Shown: positions 10,490 through 22,926 of the stretch, piece by piece
Layout: the number at the start of each line of letters is the position of its first letter
Position numbering within the stretch: position 1 is the first letter of the stretch
NCBI GenBank assembly: GCA_963585895.1
Contig: OY757904.1
Coordinates: 30,002,046-30,066,045, forward strand
Direction: 5' to 3'
Length of the DNA: 64,000 bases
Source: Sepioteuthis lessoniana
Taxonomy: Eukaryota; Mollusca; Cephalopoda; Myopsida; Loliginidae
Notes under the pieces: model-generated
The model's input: only the letters and a program-made list of their open reading frames with translations
What the model was told of the DNA's origin: nothing
The model's database searches: none
Position numbers and translations under genes: made by a program

Positions 10490-11510
10490 CATCATCATCA
10501 TCATCATGATCTCGTGCCGCTAGCATGGATATATCTGACTCTCTTTCGCCACTTCTCCATATCGTTCATCACCGATGGCAGGTCTTCAGGGCTACATCCC
10601 GTATCCTCACATAGTTGCTGTATGTACGTTCCAGTGGTTGTCTTGGCTTTGCTCGAACATATGTGGGGGTCCATAGGAGTACATCACTTATGAGCTCATC
10701 CCTGTTTCTCCAGCAGAGTTTTGCATGTCTAGTTCGTCTAACTTGGACAGTTTTCATGATGGGAGGTAGGTGGCTGTATAGTTGGTGCTTTGAGGGGTGT
10801 TGCCTCCAGGACTTGTTCAATATTGCTAGCAGTATTCTTGTGTAATTGCTGTTTATCTTTTCTTCAACTGTTTTGTTAGCGTCTAAGTAGTGCATCCATA
10901 TAGCAGTATCGATACGACCGCTGCTTGGAATAAACTGCTTTTCATTTTATCGGTCAGGTCTGACTTCCATATGATCGATAGCTTATCGATAACTGTCATG
11001 CCTTCGTTAGCCGCGTGTCGATGTCTTTTTCGGTTGATGAGACACTGCTTCATAGGTAGGTGAACTTGTCTACCAGTTTCAGAGAGGTCCTGTCTTGCGT
11101 GGAAATGTCACCTGTTTGATTAAAGCACATGCATTAAGTTTTGTGTGCATTGACATGGAGGCCAATTGCCTCCGGCGGCTTATTCCATACTATGCAGTAG
11201 TGTTTCGGCTTGGTTTGGTGTATTGCTGGAATCGCTATGTTGTCGTCGTAGTCGGCGTCGGTAATTATTTTTGCGGGGTAACTTCTGCTTCTTTTCTTTG
11301 TTTTCGGATTTTGATTATAGACTGCGTTGCAGTGTCGAAAAAGTATGTCGTCGAATTGTCTGGTCCTCCATACTTCTGGGGGAATCTTGACAAGCCTTTT
11401 GGCTTTCCTGTTTTTAATTTTTCTAAGAACCGAGTCGCGTTCTTCTTGAGTGAACGGTCCTAGTTTAATGTCCACTTGCTTACTAATAATTCCGATATAT
11501 ATATATATAT
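10490..11510 (-). pseudogene. RTE-like LINE copy L2 with an internal RT deletion
   Basis: On the minus strand the copy begins near a TA array at 11498-11520 with the linker KLGPFTQEERDSVLRKIKNR and IPPEVW. At about 11304 it jumps from CNAVYNQ to KKRSRSYPAKIITDADYDD, losing most of the RT fingers and palm. It continues through GLHVNAHKT and the C-terminal block ILNKSWRQHPSKHQLYSHLP, VRRTRHA and ELISDVLLWTPTY. It ends in an (ATC)n-type tail at about 10490-10507. The catalytic YADD-like box reads YDDN here. Several frame changes show it is dead. The internal loss is inferred from the intact order in L1 and L7. Confidence 0.8.
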
Positions 11511-11539
11511 ATATATATAATATCTTTAAGTTGAGCATA

Positions 11540-12782
11540 CATTATAAGTTTCTCTTTAAGAACCTATGATTTATGCTCTACTTTAAGCTATTCAAACATT
11601 CTGTACGTACTATATAATATTTATATAGATAATTGAATGATTTTGGGATATTTTCAACTAACAAGTTCGCTCTGTTATATATTTAACCTTTTAGCTGACA
11701 GTATTTAAAAAACATCTCGATCCTTGCAAATCGGAATAAGTCGATATATTATCGAGCCGATCAATTTTCCTGGAAAAGGTGGGCGTCAGATTTTCGTAGT
11801 GATGAGCAAGAAAACGGGGTGTTTATTCGATTGGAAATTTTGAATACGATTTTAGCAAAAATGTGGAAATAGCCATGAGAAGAGTACTATTTTTGTGATA
11901 AATTAACTTTGACGGCATGTCCACCCACCAAAGGTTATTGTATGCCAAGATGTTAGGGAATTGCGTTCATCGAATATTTATATATACATTTGTTGTATAG
12001 TTGTTTCTTTGCACATAGTTCTATGGTTTCAACTATAACTGTCTGATATAAGTTATTATATGATTTCCAATAATTATTTCAATAATGTGACGAGGAAATA
12101 TGACACCCTCATAAATTCGCCGGGTTATGATTGTTACTGAGGTATAAACGGCCAAAAAGCCAACACGAGGTAATTTTTCAAACTACGGAAACTAAGCAGT
12201 CGCCGTTTCTTCGTCGGAGAGTCAAGACAAAGAATTTGGGATATGGAGGAAACCCAGAGAACACTGAGAGAAAAGAAAAAAAAAACTTCTCCTTTGAATG
12301 AATTCAAACTTCCCACATCAAACTAATACCCAAAGAAAAGACTTGTCCACGAGGAAAGAGGCAATAATTATTCTTGGTCTTATCTGAAATAAGACATACA
12401 TATATCAATCAATGAGTAACGAAAATATTAAAAGGAGGAAAGAAAAGGTTCTACACAATCCCAAGTAAGTGAACATACAATTAGAATATATTCAAATTTA
12501 TCTTGCAATATCCATGCTTACGAGAATGAAAGACAAATTACGGAAGGAAAGAATAACTCTGATAAGATAGAGGAAAAAGGAAGAGGGAATATCACCCTAA
12601 TGATAAATTTGAGATTTAGAGCACGAGCTCTGCCTTCAAATCCCAAAGTCTGAAGGATAGCAGACCGTATCTACCGCTGGCGAACTGCTATTTAGAAGAA
12701 AGGCTTTCTCGCTCCTGGCTTTTACCTGAATTGTTTTTTTTTGTTTTTTTCCTTTCTTTCATACAATAAAAGAATATTGTTA
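11540..12782. other. No recognised feature
   Basis: AT-rich sequence without an array, SINE or coding remnant that I can name. Short A/G-rich blocks occur around 12250-12600. Confidence 0.3.
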
Positions 12783-13060
12783 TTAATCTCCTTGACCTCC
12801 ACACGACAGTTCAGGGTCCTTTTTTGTTGTGGAAGTATTGCATATGTCGAAGACCATGTATCTAGCTGTGCTGACTTTTAATATTTCACCTATAATTCGC
12901 CTAGTGGCTTTAAAATGTGGTTCATCTAGGGAGTTGGTGATACCTGTAATATTAAAAAGCGTCGGCAAAGCACAGCCAACGTGTATGCCCTGCTATAATT
13001 GGTGGACTTGGCGGGAACGAACGGCAATCTGCAAGCCCGCTGGGCACATGGCGGCGTAAC
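12783..13060 (-). other. Unrecognised, more GC-rich block with an open frame
   Basis: A 61-codon minus-strand frame (12783-12968) reads LFNITGITNSLDEPHFKATR and further residues of balanced composition. The GC content is visibly higher than in the flanks. I do not recognise the family. It may be an exon-sized remnant of a mobile-element protein. A plus-strand frame through the same bases is equally open, so coding status is uncertain. Confidence 0.25.
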
Positions 13061-15162
13061 ATTAATAACAATCGTTCTTTTGCACAAAAATTGAAATTTA
13101 TGTGCTGCATGACTAGTTTAAGTCAAGTCAAATATGATTAATAATTGAATATTCAAGCCTTCCAGAGGATCGGTATTTGTGAAACTTGGGTTTTATATTT
13201 TAAAAATGTTAATTTTAGTGTTGGTCGACCTTTAAAAACTAATATTCATCAACTGGATGCCGTCTAAAGTACTTACCCAGAGCAATCACCAATAAAAGCA
13301 GACGGCATGAATGGAGTCAAAGAAAAGCGAGCTTTCGGGACAAGATGATGGTGATCATGATGATGATTATTATTCTGTGGTATTTTTCAGTCAACATTGC
13401 GTGTCTTTTTAAGAACTACTAAGTCTTGGACGTGTTTATGAGACTACATCACCCAACAATAAAGAGATCACTTTTATTACTGGGAATCAACTAATTTAAC
13501 GACCTGATATATTTTCTCTATATTTGAGTCTTTAACTCAGATAATCGTAAAAATAGCCAAAACATTTACAAAATATAAATGATACTAGCATAGGAACAAA
13601 CGTGGGGGCAAGTACTAAGCTCTAAATAAACAACCCCGTGGCCTGTGTTTGTAACAAGCTGTGGCTCTGGAGAGAGTTTAGATCACTATCCTTAATAAAT
13701 GTCCTGACGATGTCTTTAAAATGAATCTAATGTTAAGGCATCGGTCTTGAAGATTTGGGTAATGTGGAGTACATATTCTTATCCATAAATCTCAGGCCAA
13801 CTCTGATTAGGATTACTAGTATTTATTTGGGTTCAATCAATTGGGCAAATGTAAATATTTAGTTATCTACTACGGATTATGATTAGTTATTTAAAACCTT
13901 ACATCTATGGGCAAATTGTTCATATTTGATGGTAAAATTAAATAAATAGAATGACAAATATTAAATAGCAATACTTCAAACCATCTAAACATTTTTAAAT
14001 ACTTCGTTAAAAATAAAGTTACCTACTAAACATTCCCTTACAAATCACCGATATAACAGAATCTGACCTTTAATAACTGATAACAGTGTTGAATGAAGTT
14101 CAGAGGCCCGAGCGAGAGAAATCTGAGAATGATTTTATTCTTTGAAAAAAAATGAACTGCGCTGATTTTAGAAAAATAAAATCAGCACATTTTTTTTGTT
14201 TTCTTTTTTTTTTCTTCTTTGAAGTGTGATACAATATATTGTCAAAATGATTAAGATGCAGAAAATATTGTAAGATTTTTGGCTAAGCAAAAAATACAAA
14301 AATTTATAGGAAGTTGTTTTTCTAACCAGAGAAAGAAAAAAGGAAAGTTTAAATCTGTTTTGAATTGTGCTGAAAATGTTCTTGGATTAGCATAGCCAAA
14401 ACAATGATAACCTGGAGTGTTGAGATCAAGAAGGGTCCACCCAGTCAGATTTACATCATTGTTTGGGAAGTATCAAACCTTGAGAAATGGGAAATTTTTG
14501 ATTTAAATTTTGAAGACTGGGTCATTTAATAGACGTGTGGAGAAGGCCTACCACTGTAGACAGCGAGGTACAGCGGCCAACATATAGAAGTGGGAGGAAA
14601 CCCTCCTCCCATCAGTGGTAGTCACTGGGACTCACTGTTGGGGTAGCGGAGAGCAACAGTGAATGGAATTAATTAAGTTTAATTAAGAAGAAAACCGTTG
14701 ATGAGATGCGCCCACTTGGATATCAGAGAAACAATTATACAAACTCAATTCTTGCCGAAAGGCGACAGTCAGAAAGAAGGAGAGAAACCAAATAGGGTTT
14801 ATAGACAGACCGAAGAGAAACAGCAGTCAACCCCTAAAGTTTTGTATTTAAAGCTTTGAGCCAAACCTTCTGAATCAGAGAAAAGAGAATCACGAGTTAG
14901 TAACAGAAACCTGATTAAGAGGAACCTTTGAATAGAAAACTGCGAAACTACAGAGCTTTGTGAAAGGATATATTTACTGCTGCATATAGACTGACCACTG
15001 AGACAAACGGGGCCAAATCTCTGAATCATTTTACCTCATTAAGCGGGGAGTGACTTGTATGATTGGAATTATTTATTTTCCAAAAGAGAACTGACTTAAA
15101 TATTTTTTAAACGGACTTTGTTATTTAGTCTGTCAACTAAACTTCAGTTTATTTTTTTACCC
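13061..15162. other. No recognised feature
   Basis: A long stretch without a named element. The part from about 14380 to 15040 is less AT-rich and purine-rich (for example GTGGGAGGAAACCCTCCTCC near 14590), which might be an untranslated or non-coding exon, but I see no supporting signal. Confidence 0.3.
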
Positions 15163-15650
15163 AGTCAGCTTGGATTGTAAAATACAGCGACTGCATCTCT
15201 GTTGAAGAGAAAGACCCCTCAAACGAGTGACTGAGATATGGTACTAAACAATCTGATGATGAGGTTCTAATGATGCTGGAGTTTTGGGGAACGTGGAGCA
15301 CCCCTTCATTGCCATCGCTCCTAGGTCCACTCTTGACCTGACATTTAGGAAGTGATAGGGTCCGATCTATGGGTTAACTAAACTACGTACTTTATGCTAA
15401 ACTGAATTGCTTGAAATAGAACTGTTTGACTAAACTCAATAGCTTGAAACAGAAATGTTTTTGACAAATAAACTTTGTACTTAAATTTAAGCAGCGTACT
15501 TATGCTAAACTAAATTGCTTGAAATGGAACTGCTTTTGTATGCTAAGTTGAAGTATTTGAAATAGAACTGATTATTTGTATAAAAATGGATTTGGCATTA
15601 AATAACTCTCTAAAGTTGACATGTTATAAAACCCAACCAACCAACCATTT
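15163..15650 (+). mobile_element. Family R copy 1 (AACC-tailed dispersed repeat)
   Basis: This is the first of about ten copies of a non-coding family. The order is a GACTGCATCTCTG head, CAATCTGATGATGAGGTTC, a promoter-like TCGCTCCTAGGTCCACTCTT block, GATAGGGTCCGATCTATGGG, then repeats of a unit near 54 bp containing GCTAAACTGAATTGCTTGAA. The end is GGATTTGGCATTAAATAACT and ATAAAACCCAACCAACC. The (AACC)n end suggests retroposition, so I orient the element to finish there. No tRNA-like head or ORF is visible and the class is unknown. Confidence 0.7.
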
Positions 15651-16136
15651 AATTTATTTTTCTTTGAATGATCAACCCTGTCTGATTTGTTTGACAATTG
15701 GCGAGAAGTGACTTTAGTTGTCTGGATCTAAAACACGACGTGGATAGGTGACTGAACAAGTGTAGGTTCAAGCCTTCATTAAAGTAGTGACCCGTCGGTG
15801 GTCTAAGTTGTTGGGTGGGAGATGGATTGTACCAAAAAACCCTAAATAATCAATTTCTTTAAAATTAATATCTAAAATATTTATCTTGGTTTGAATACTG
15901 ACAACTGACTTCGTAGGAAATGGGAACGGTGACCTATGTTCAGAATAAATCACTAAACAACCTGATCCAGTAAGTTCAGTAAATGTACATGTATCAAATT
16001 TCGAACTTTTGATAGTATGATGTTCTTAGGATCTCCGGATATATATGGTCACCATTAAAAAAGAATAATTAGAAATGAAACTTTTAAAAATCGGATTAAA
16101 ATTAACATTACGGCACACACACGTATATATATGAAT
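15651..16136. other. No recognised feature
   Basis: Unassigned AT-rich sequence between a family R copy and a TG microsatellite. Confidence 0.3.

Positions 16137-17203
<1,067 letters not shown>

Positions 17204-17294
<91 letters not shown>
17204..17294. repeat. CA/TA/GA compound microsatellite
   Basis: (CA)n at about 17204-17252, (TA)n to about 17278, then (GA)n. These three motifs follow one another directly. Confidence 0.9.
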
Positions 17295-17491
17295 TTGATA
17301 GAGAGATATACCATTTCACATAGCTTGTCAGCAACATCTCATCTACAAAAAACAATGTCAACATATGTCTAGCGAAATCATGGACTGTTATTGACAGGTT
17401 ATCGATCATATGGCGTGAAATATACTATATGCCGGTAATTTGAAACTGGATTTCTTCCAAGCTGAGTATGACAATACCACTAAATGGATGC

Positions 17492-17492
17492 A

Positions 17493-17559
<67 letters not shown>

Positions 17560-17568
17560 ATAAATATA
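17492..17568. repeat. CA/TA compound microsatellite
   Basis: (CA)n at about 17494-17522 passes into a (TA)n run with one interruption. Confidence 0.9.
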
Positions 17569-17975
17569 TATGTGCTTCCTTCAAAAGATGAATGCATTTT
17601 TCCCAATAAATGTAAACTTTGCATAGCTTGGAATTAGTTTATAACAAGAAACATTTTCCTCGTGAAAAAATGTATTTTTAGGTTATTCAAAATGGCAACC
17701 AATCAAACACAGTGATCCAGTTTTGAACTGAGGTCAGTCGTCAACCATTACAAAACAATGTTTGATATGTACGGTAAATCATTTTTAGTAAGACAAATAT
17801 TTACAAATAAGATAAACTTGGCATTGCCACAACGAGCTTCAGTCTAAAGAATACAGTGAGGATTGGATGCTGACGAATTCTTCGAGAAAGAAAACTTTCC
17901 GGCCCAGAAAGAGAGTTTTATGGAAAATTAGTGATCCAGCACTTAATTCAAGAAGGATCAAGTCGGACTTTAAAC

Positions 17976-18169
17976 CAGGGGTAAGTAATCATTTTGGTGG
18001 AAGGGTAGTATTACTTGTTTATGATATGTCAAAGGGACGCATCTTTTAAAATCAAAAGAATTTAGTCTCGGTTTGAGAGCAAGAGTTAATATTTTGAGGC
18101 TCCCGTTGGCTGCATAGATCAGTTCTGCAGGCTGCATGCCGCCTGCACGCAGCAGTTTGCACACACTTG
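17976..18169. mobile_element. Possible hAT-type MITE
   Basis: The left end reads CAGGGGTAAGTAATCATTTT and the right end, reversed, reads CAAGTGTGTGCAAACTGCTG. Both resemble the CAGNGGTGNGCAAACT-like ends of hAT transposons, and the GC-rich GCATGCCGCCTGCACGCAGC next to the right end is typical of them. The flanks CTTTAAAC and CTCTAGAA share five of eight bases, compatible with an eroded 8-bp target duplication. The element is 194 bp and has no coding sequence. The match is weak at the left end. Confidence 0.4.
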
Positions 18170-18260
18170 CTCTAGAAAATGTTTCCTTTTGCAAACCTCT
18201 TGAACAAAATAGACATTTTTTTTATTGAAGGAGCCTATCTTTCTTTATCTACCTCTTCCC

Positions 18261-18261
18261 T

Positions 18262-18297
<36 letters not shown>

Positions 18298-18298
18298 G
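18261..18298. repeat. TC/TA compound microsatellite
   Basis: (TC)n followed directly by (TA)n. Confidence 0.9.
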
Positions 18299-18522
18299 AA
18301 AATGGTGCCATGTTTTCAAATTCAGATTACTTCTGCAAAATCTTAAACATTTAACTAATAGATTTTATAGTACGCGATGCTTACATCTTAGTTGATTGGA
18401 TTTTGACAGTGTATGATCAGTAAGATCAATTTTTCCTGTTACAAGTATGTAAACATTGTATGAGGAAAGGGTTACTCAGGGTAATCATAGTAAATACCGA
18501 TAAAGAGGATGATTATTCGATC

Positions 18523-18528
18523 ACACAC

Positions 18529-18591
<63 letters not shown>

Positions 18592-18592
18592 G
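18523..18592. repeat. CA/TA compound microsatellite
   Basis: (CA)n interrupted once near 18529, then (TA)n to about 18592. Confidence 0.9.
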
Positions 18593-19039
18593 GAGTATTT
18601 AATTTTACATTTTGGAAGAGAGAATGATACAATTTATTGGTCCCATTGTTAATCAAAATGCTGACGACAAACTTAACTAACATAATAGTTTTGGGGTGTT
18701 TTTTTTTTTTAGTAAAATTGTGCTTTTTTCCACGCCTAAATATACCAAATATATATATATATAATAAAGAAATAAATTGTACCCCATTATATGATTGAAG
18801 ATTTTACTCTGTAAACCTAAAACATGTGGGTTCAATAGATATTTCAATTCAGTAATACTCATTTATTTGAAATTAGTTATATGATTAGTAGTATGTAAAT
18901 ATAATGCTTAGTAAACAATCAAATATTCAAGTAAATATTTCTAATCCAAATCATGTACATTTATATGACATCTAAAGTTCCAATGGATAACGAACACTTT
19001 TTAGACAGATCTTTTTTTTACCCATTGATTGGCTCTTTC
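18593..19039. other. No recognised feature
   Basis: Unassigned AT-rich sequence with one short TA run near 18750. Confidence 0.3.
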
Positions 19040-20290
19040 AGATTGAAGTTGACTTTGTTGGGTGTTTTTTTGGTTGGTAATGTTTTATGGCATATTAACC
19101 GCTGTAGGTTATTTGATGCCAAATCCATTTTTATTCATATAAGCAGTTCCATTTCAAACTATGCAGTTTTGCATAATTACACATTTTAAATGGCAAAAAT
19201 AGTTTCATATCAAACAATTCAGTTTAATCAACAAAGTTGAATGGTTCCAAGTATTGTTATGCTTCCCTAATAATTCAATTAAACATCAGTTATTTATTCA
19301 CACACAACTGAATGTCAAAACGGTTCATTTTCAAACAATTCATTTTAGCATAACACAGATTTAAGTTCTGTTTGACCCATATGTAACCCTATCAGGTACT
19401 ACTAATCTGCGCCAGGATGGACCTTGGGGCGATGGCAATAAAGGGGTATAATGCATTCCAGAAAGCTGCGGTATTGTTATATTTTGACCTTCGACCCGGC
19501 CCAAAAATGCTATTCCATGGTGATACACCGGAAGGAAGTGACACATTCCAATGGCCAGTAATCGAAAGAGATCGCGTGGGCGGATTAAGGCTTATGATAT
19601 GGGACAAGGTGAAGGTCCCATTGTGCCACTACAGTGATGCACCGAAAGAGAGTAACCTCTGAACTGCATGACATTTATTTCCGCTTGATGACGATTAAAC
19701 ATTCGATTTCAAAGATCCAGTGCGTGATCGTGTGGGCGTTGAATTATTATATAATTGAATTGAGTTGGGTGCCAAAGCAGTTGCCAGAAGACTTCCAGAC
19801 AATAGAGACCAGATGTGGTAGGGAAGGCCACACCCGACAGAGGGGGCCCTCGGAAAAAACCCCGATGGAGTAGACCCCAACATCAGGTGAACAAGAAAGA
19901 CACAACGTGACTGTCATAACAGTGGGGTCAAAATATGAAGTTTATGTTCAGTCTTCAGCACCCTCTCACATGCAAACCCTTGAACAACCCTTTCGAAACC
20001 TTGCAATAAAGTGAGAGGTAAATATATTTGTAAAGAAGTCTTCCTGTGTCTTCCTTCCTGCGTCTTTATCTTGCGTCGTTTCTTCCTGCGTCTTCCTTCA
20101 TGCATCTGTCTTTGATATTGTGTCGTTGTGATGCTGAATGATGATGTAGATGACTATCTAACAGTATGATTGGAACCTCACGATAAGTTTGTTTACTATC
20201 ATATCTGGCACACTCGATGTAGGGTTGTTACCACTCGGCAGAGATCCAGTCGGTGTATTCTACAGCCCCCAGCCGACTGAGCGATAGACC
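19040..20290 (-). mobile_element. Family R copy 2, split by a solo LTR
   Basis: The minus-strand sense copy runs from the CAGTCGGTGTATTCTACAGC-like end near 20250 (plus-strand wording) down to the GTTTTATGGCATATTAACC end near 19085. It is interrupted at 19475-20163 by a solo LTR. The two halves join cleanly when the LTR and one GTAT copy are removed: AAAGCTGCGGTAT continues as GATTGGAACCTCACGAT, matching AGCATTACTGGAAACTCAC in copy 3. Internal units with TTCTATTTCAAACAATTC-like wording are present at 19140-19350. Confidence 0.75.
19475..20163 (+). mobile_element. Solo LTR of an LTR retrotransposon (LTR-1)
   Basis: The element is 689 bp long and begins TGTTATATTTTGACC and ends CTATCTAACA, giving TGTT...AACA termini. 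It is flanked by a 4-bp direct repeat GTAT (19471-19474 and 20164-20167), the target duplication left by an LTR-element integrase. A polyadenylation signal sits in TTGCAATAAAGTGAGAGG near 20008, and a TATA-like TTATATAATTGAATT near 19750 lies upstream, consistent with U3-R-U5 order. A related copy is at 32281-32995 on the other strand. No internal gag-pol region is present, so recombination between two LTRs probably removed it. The superfamily is not determined. Confidence 0.8.
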
Positions 20291-20299
20291 TTGGAATAA

Positions 20300-20455
20300 T
20301 GGCAATTATATAGTATACCATAACCTTTATCTCCAATACTGGGCCTTACATCAGATTCAGTTTATTGTCGTGACCAAGACACCATTGTCTTGTTGTAGGA
20401 GTGTTACCCTTTAGCAAGTAATACAGTCAGGATAGTCTATACCCCACTGAGAGTA
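20300..20455 (-). mobile_element. Second, partial family R head
   Basis: A diverged second copy of the family R head lies next to copy 2. ATCAGATTCAGTTTATTGTC and GTAGGAGTGTTACCCTTTAG correspond to the blocks ATCAGATTGTTTAGTGTC and GGGTCTTACCCCT of other copies. It has no tail. Confidence 0.5.
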
Positions 20456-20499
20456 TTGTATTTTCCTATTTTTCTCCCTTATCTATTTAACTTGTGTTG

Positions 20500-20770
20500 T
20501 AAAATAGTTTCTCAGATTAATGCAAAGTTTGTAACTGTACATTTCTTTTGCATTGTTTGAAAACCGTCTGTGATAATACAGTCGGTTGGCAGCCACCTAA
20601 TAAAATGCTTCTTTGCCTTGGACACATTTTCATTATGTTTGTTCAATCTGTCATGTCTGAAGACGCTCCGAAATTTATGCCGATCAAAATAGCGATGCAG
20701 ACAAGCAATTTCCTTGACAAGTAAGACGTCTGCACAGTAACGAGGCACATAATGAGATTTTTCGTGTTAT
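20500..20770 (-). other. Unrecognised open frame block
   Basis: A 78-codon minus-strand frame (20512-20748) reads VKEIACLHRYFDRHKFRSVF and has balanced, coding-like composition with paired aromatic and basic residues. I cannot place it in a family. It has no preserved neighbours and may be a remnant of a transposon protein. Confidence 0.25.
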
Positions 20771-21490
20771 GCAATTGTCGAAGCCTCGCTGCAGGCACAC
20801 AGAGCAAATATAATGGTCACTTAAACTGAAAGAAACTTAGTTCGTCAGACGGCTTTGAGTTTCTGTGATTGGACGCGTTGAGTTTTAGATCGCAGTAGCT
20901 AAGGCCAAATTTGAATTGCCCCTTAACTTGTGTGAATTTTGGCGGACATTTTTTTAACTATCACCGATTGCCAAATTGTAAGCATTTCGTGGATGAATTG
21001 AACATTTTTTATTTACTGCTTCTAATTAATTCATAGTTCAAATTAGAAAACTACAAAATATTATAAACGTTACATATTCATATTCGACAAACAGGACTTC
21101 TATAAATGAAGTTTATTTTTGTGCTTATTTTTGTTTATTTTTACATTATTTTTCTATTTCAATCTTCGACTAACTGCTTTCATTTATTAGTATTTTCATA
21201 TTACAATTTCCTTTACTCATCAAACCTATTTAAATTATATATCAAACACATTCATATTGTTTGTAAATTAAATATGGCCATATAATGTGTTCATTAAAAT
21301 CATTAATTTTTCAGTATTTAAATATGACTATCTATTTTGTGCTTTTAATTTGTAATATGAATCATTCATATGATGTGTTTATTAAATTCATTCATTTTTC
21401 AGTGTGTTCTTTTCAATGCTTTTAATTTGTATACAGAATTCATTTATATAATCCTTATATTAAACTTATTCGTTTTTAAGTATTTTCATC
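20771..21490. other. AT-rich block with loosely repeated wording
   Basis: From about 21160 to 21480 short phrases recur at irregular spacing (AATTTTTCAGTATTTAAATA, TTCATTTTTCAGTGTG, TTCGTTTTTAAGTATTT, and TTTTAATTTGTA twice). This looks like an old tandem repeat of roughly 100 bp that has drifted. No function is suggested. Confidence 0.35.
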
Positions 21491-21494
21491 ACTA

Positions 21495-21600
21495 TCACTG
21501 ATCGTGTGGTGTAATAGTTAGCAAGCTAGCACTAACAAACCTTCACGAGTGAGTTCGAGTCTTATTAGATGCTCCCCTTCATTCGTCATTGTGCAACACC
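21495..21600 (+). mobile_element. SINE-C-like tRNA-derived head
   Basis: GTGTGGTGTAATAGTTAGCA resembles an A box and GTGAGTTCGAGTCTTATTAG a B box, separated by about 35 bases. The wording is close to the SINE-C head (GTGGTGTAATGGTTATCG, GAGTTCAAATCCTGG). There is no acceptor-stem pairing, so I do not call a tRNA gene. Confidence 0.45.
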
Positions 21601-22001
21601 GAAGAAACGAGCTTCGTAAAATACTACATTGTTCTTATGGGTAGCACACTCAACTTTAATTTAGTTTGCAGTTTATCATACGACAATTCTGATAATTTGT
21701 TTTACTATTGAATGGTAAACATTTACTTAATTCTCAATTATGTTATAAGTAAAGAAAGAGAAATTTCACTTATGTTGTTCCTTTAGCAATACATAATCTT
21801 ATTACATATGAGATGCAAAACAGTTTTATTTAATGGGTGATTATTCTAGCTTCTTAAAATATACCTTCAATAAATTAGATTAATTCTTTAAAAATTGACT
21901 GTGGGATTACAGCCAACCATGCAACCGGACTTCTTAATTTTGCAACTGCAAGATGTAAAAGCCTGTTAATCTCCAGATATTCATACTGCATGAATTGATC
22001 T

Positions 22002-22003
<2 letters not shown>
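21601..22003. other. No recognised feature
   Basis: Unassigned AT-rich sequence up to a TA array. Confidence 0.3.

Positions 22004-22060
<57 letters not shown>
22004..22060. repeat. TA microsatellite at a LINE 3' end
   Basis: A (TA)n run of about 57 bases separates unassigned sequence from the 3' end of LINE copy L3. Confidence 0.9.
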
Positions 22061-22065
<5 letters not shown>

Positions 22066-22066
<1 letters not shown>

Positions 22067-22800
22067 TCCCGTGGCTAGCACGGATTTCCCTGACTTTCAC
22101 TCACATTCTTCCCCCCTCTCTCTCCCCCGCCCCCATTCGTCCCTATCATCCATGACTTACGGCAGGCCTTTTAAACTCTATCCTGTGTACTGAGATGTTT
22201 TATGTAAGTTCTTACTGGTCGACAAAAACTGACACGTCCATGTGTAGGTATCCAGAGGAAAACATCTGAGGCTTTCCTGCTTTTTTAATATTTTTTTCTA
22301 AGCACTTCGTTGAAATCTTCTTGAGTAAACTGTCCTAGTTTGATGTCTATGTGGCTATTGATAATTTTTGTGATAGGTTTTTCTATATCTTTAGTTCAGT
22401 TTCCAAGGAGATACTTGACATGATCTTTCCAAATCTGTATTCCTTCGTCTTGGCTGGCAAATTTTAGTCTGCTCTCAGTTTGCTCTTACTTTGCCTTACT
22501 TTATTTACTGCCTGCCACGCTCTTCGTCACTGTCTATCGTTTACTGAATTTCTTATCTTATTAATCTGACCTTTAATGTTTCGTTTTGCTCTTTTTGATA
22601 TGCCTTTGTTCTCTTAAGTTTCTTCGCGTTGCTCTTCGTTGTCTTTCTTTTATTATATAAGGATTCTCGTTTCTCGTCATCTCGTTTTTTCCTGACTGCT
22701 ATCACCCCCCATGGAACTTTATGTTTGTATCTTGGTTTAGTTGATTTGCACTCTGTTGCTGCTTCCACGTCGGCATTGACGTAGTTTTCCGTAGTTTTGA
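22066..22800 (-). pseudogene. RTE-like LINE copy L3, RT almost entirely deleted
   Basis: On the minus strand the 5' part holds the endonuclease-RT linker (NAKKLKRTKAYQKEQNETLK near 22620; DIKLGQFTQED near 22330). The sequence then jumps to the extreme C-terminus (PVRTYIKHLSVHRIEF near 22200) and to the GTGGCTAGCACGGATTTCCC end. Nearly the whole RT is missing. A short inverted piece of the same family's endonuclease follows on its 5' side at 22801-22925. All frames are broken. Confidence 0.75.
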
Positions 22801-22925
22801 AATTCCTCATTCAGAAAGTGTGCTTAAATTATCTACCGAAGAGTGGTAAAACGAACATTATCACCTTCTACAACGAGTTCTCTTCTCTTGTTTGTTTCAT
22901 TCATAAAAACAACGTACTAATCACC
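22801..22925 (+). pseudogene. Inverted endonuclease fragment at the 5' end of L3
   Basis: The plus strand encodes TNIITFYNEFSSLVCFIHKN (about 22845-22910), the same endonuclease segment as TDLIIFYNKLSSLFRCIPKH of copy L7 on the minus strand. It lies immediately upstream of L3 but faces the opposite way, as expected for a 5' inversion made during target-primed reverse transcription. Confidence 0.7.
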
Positions 22926-22926
22926 G

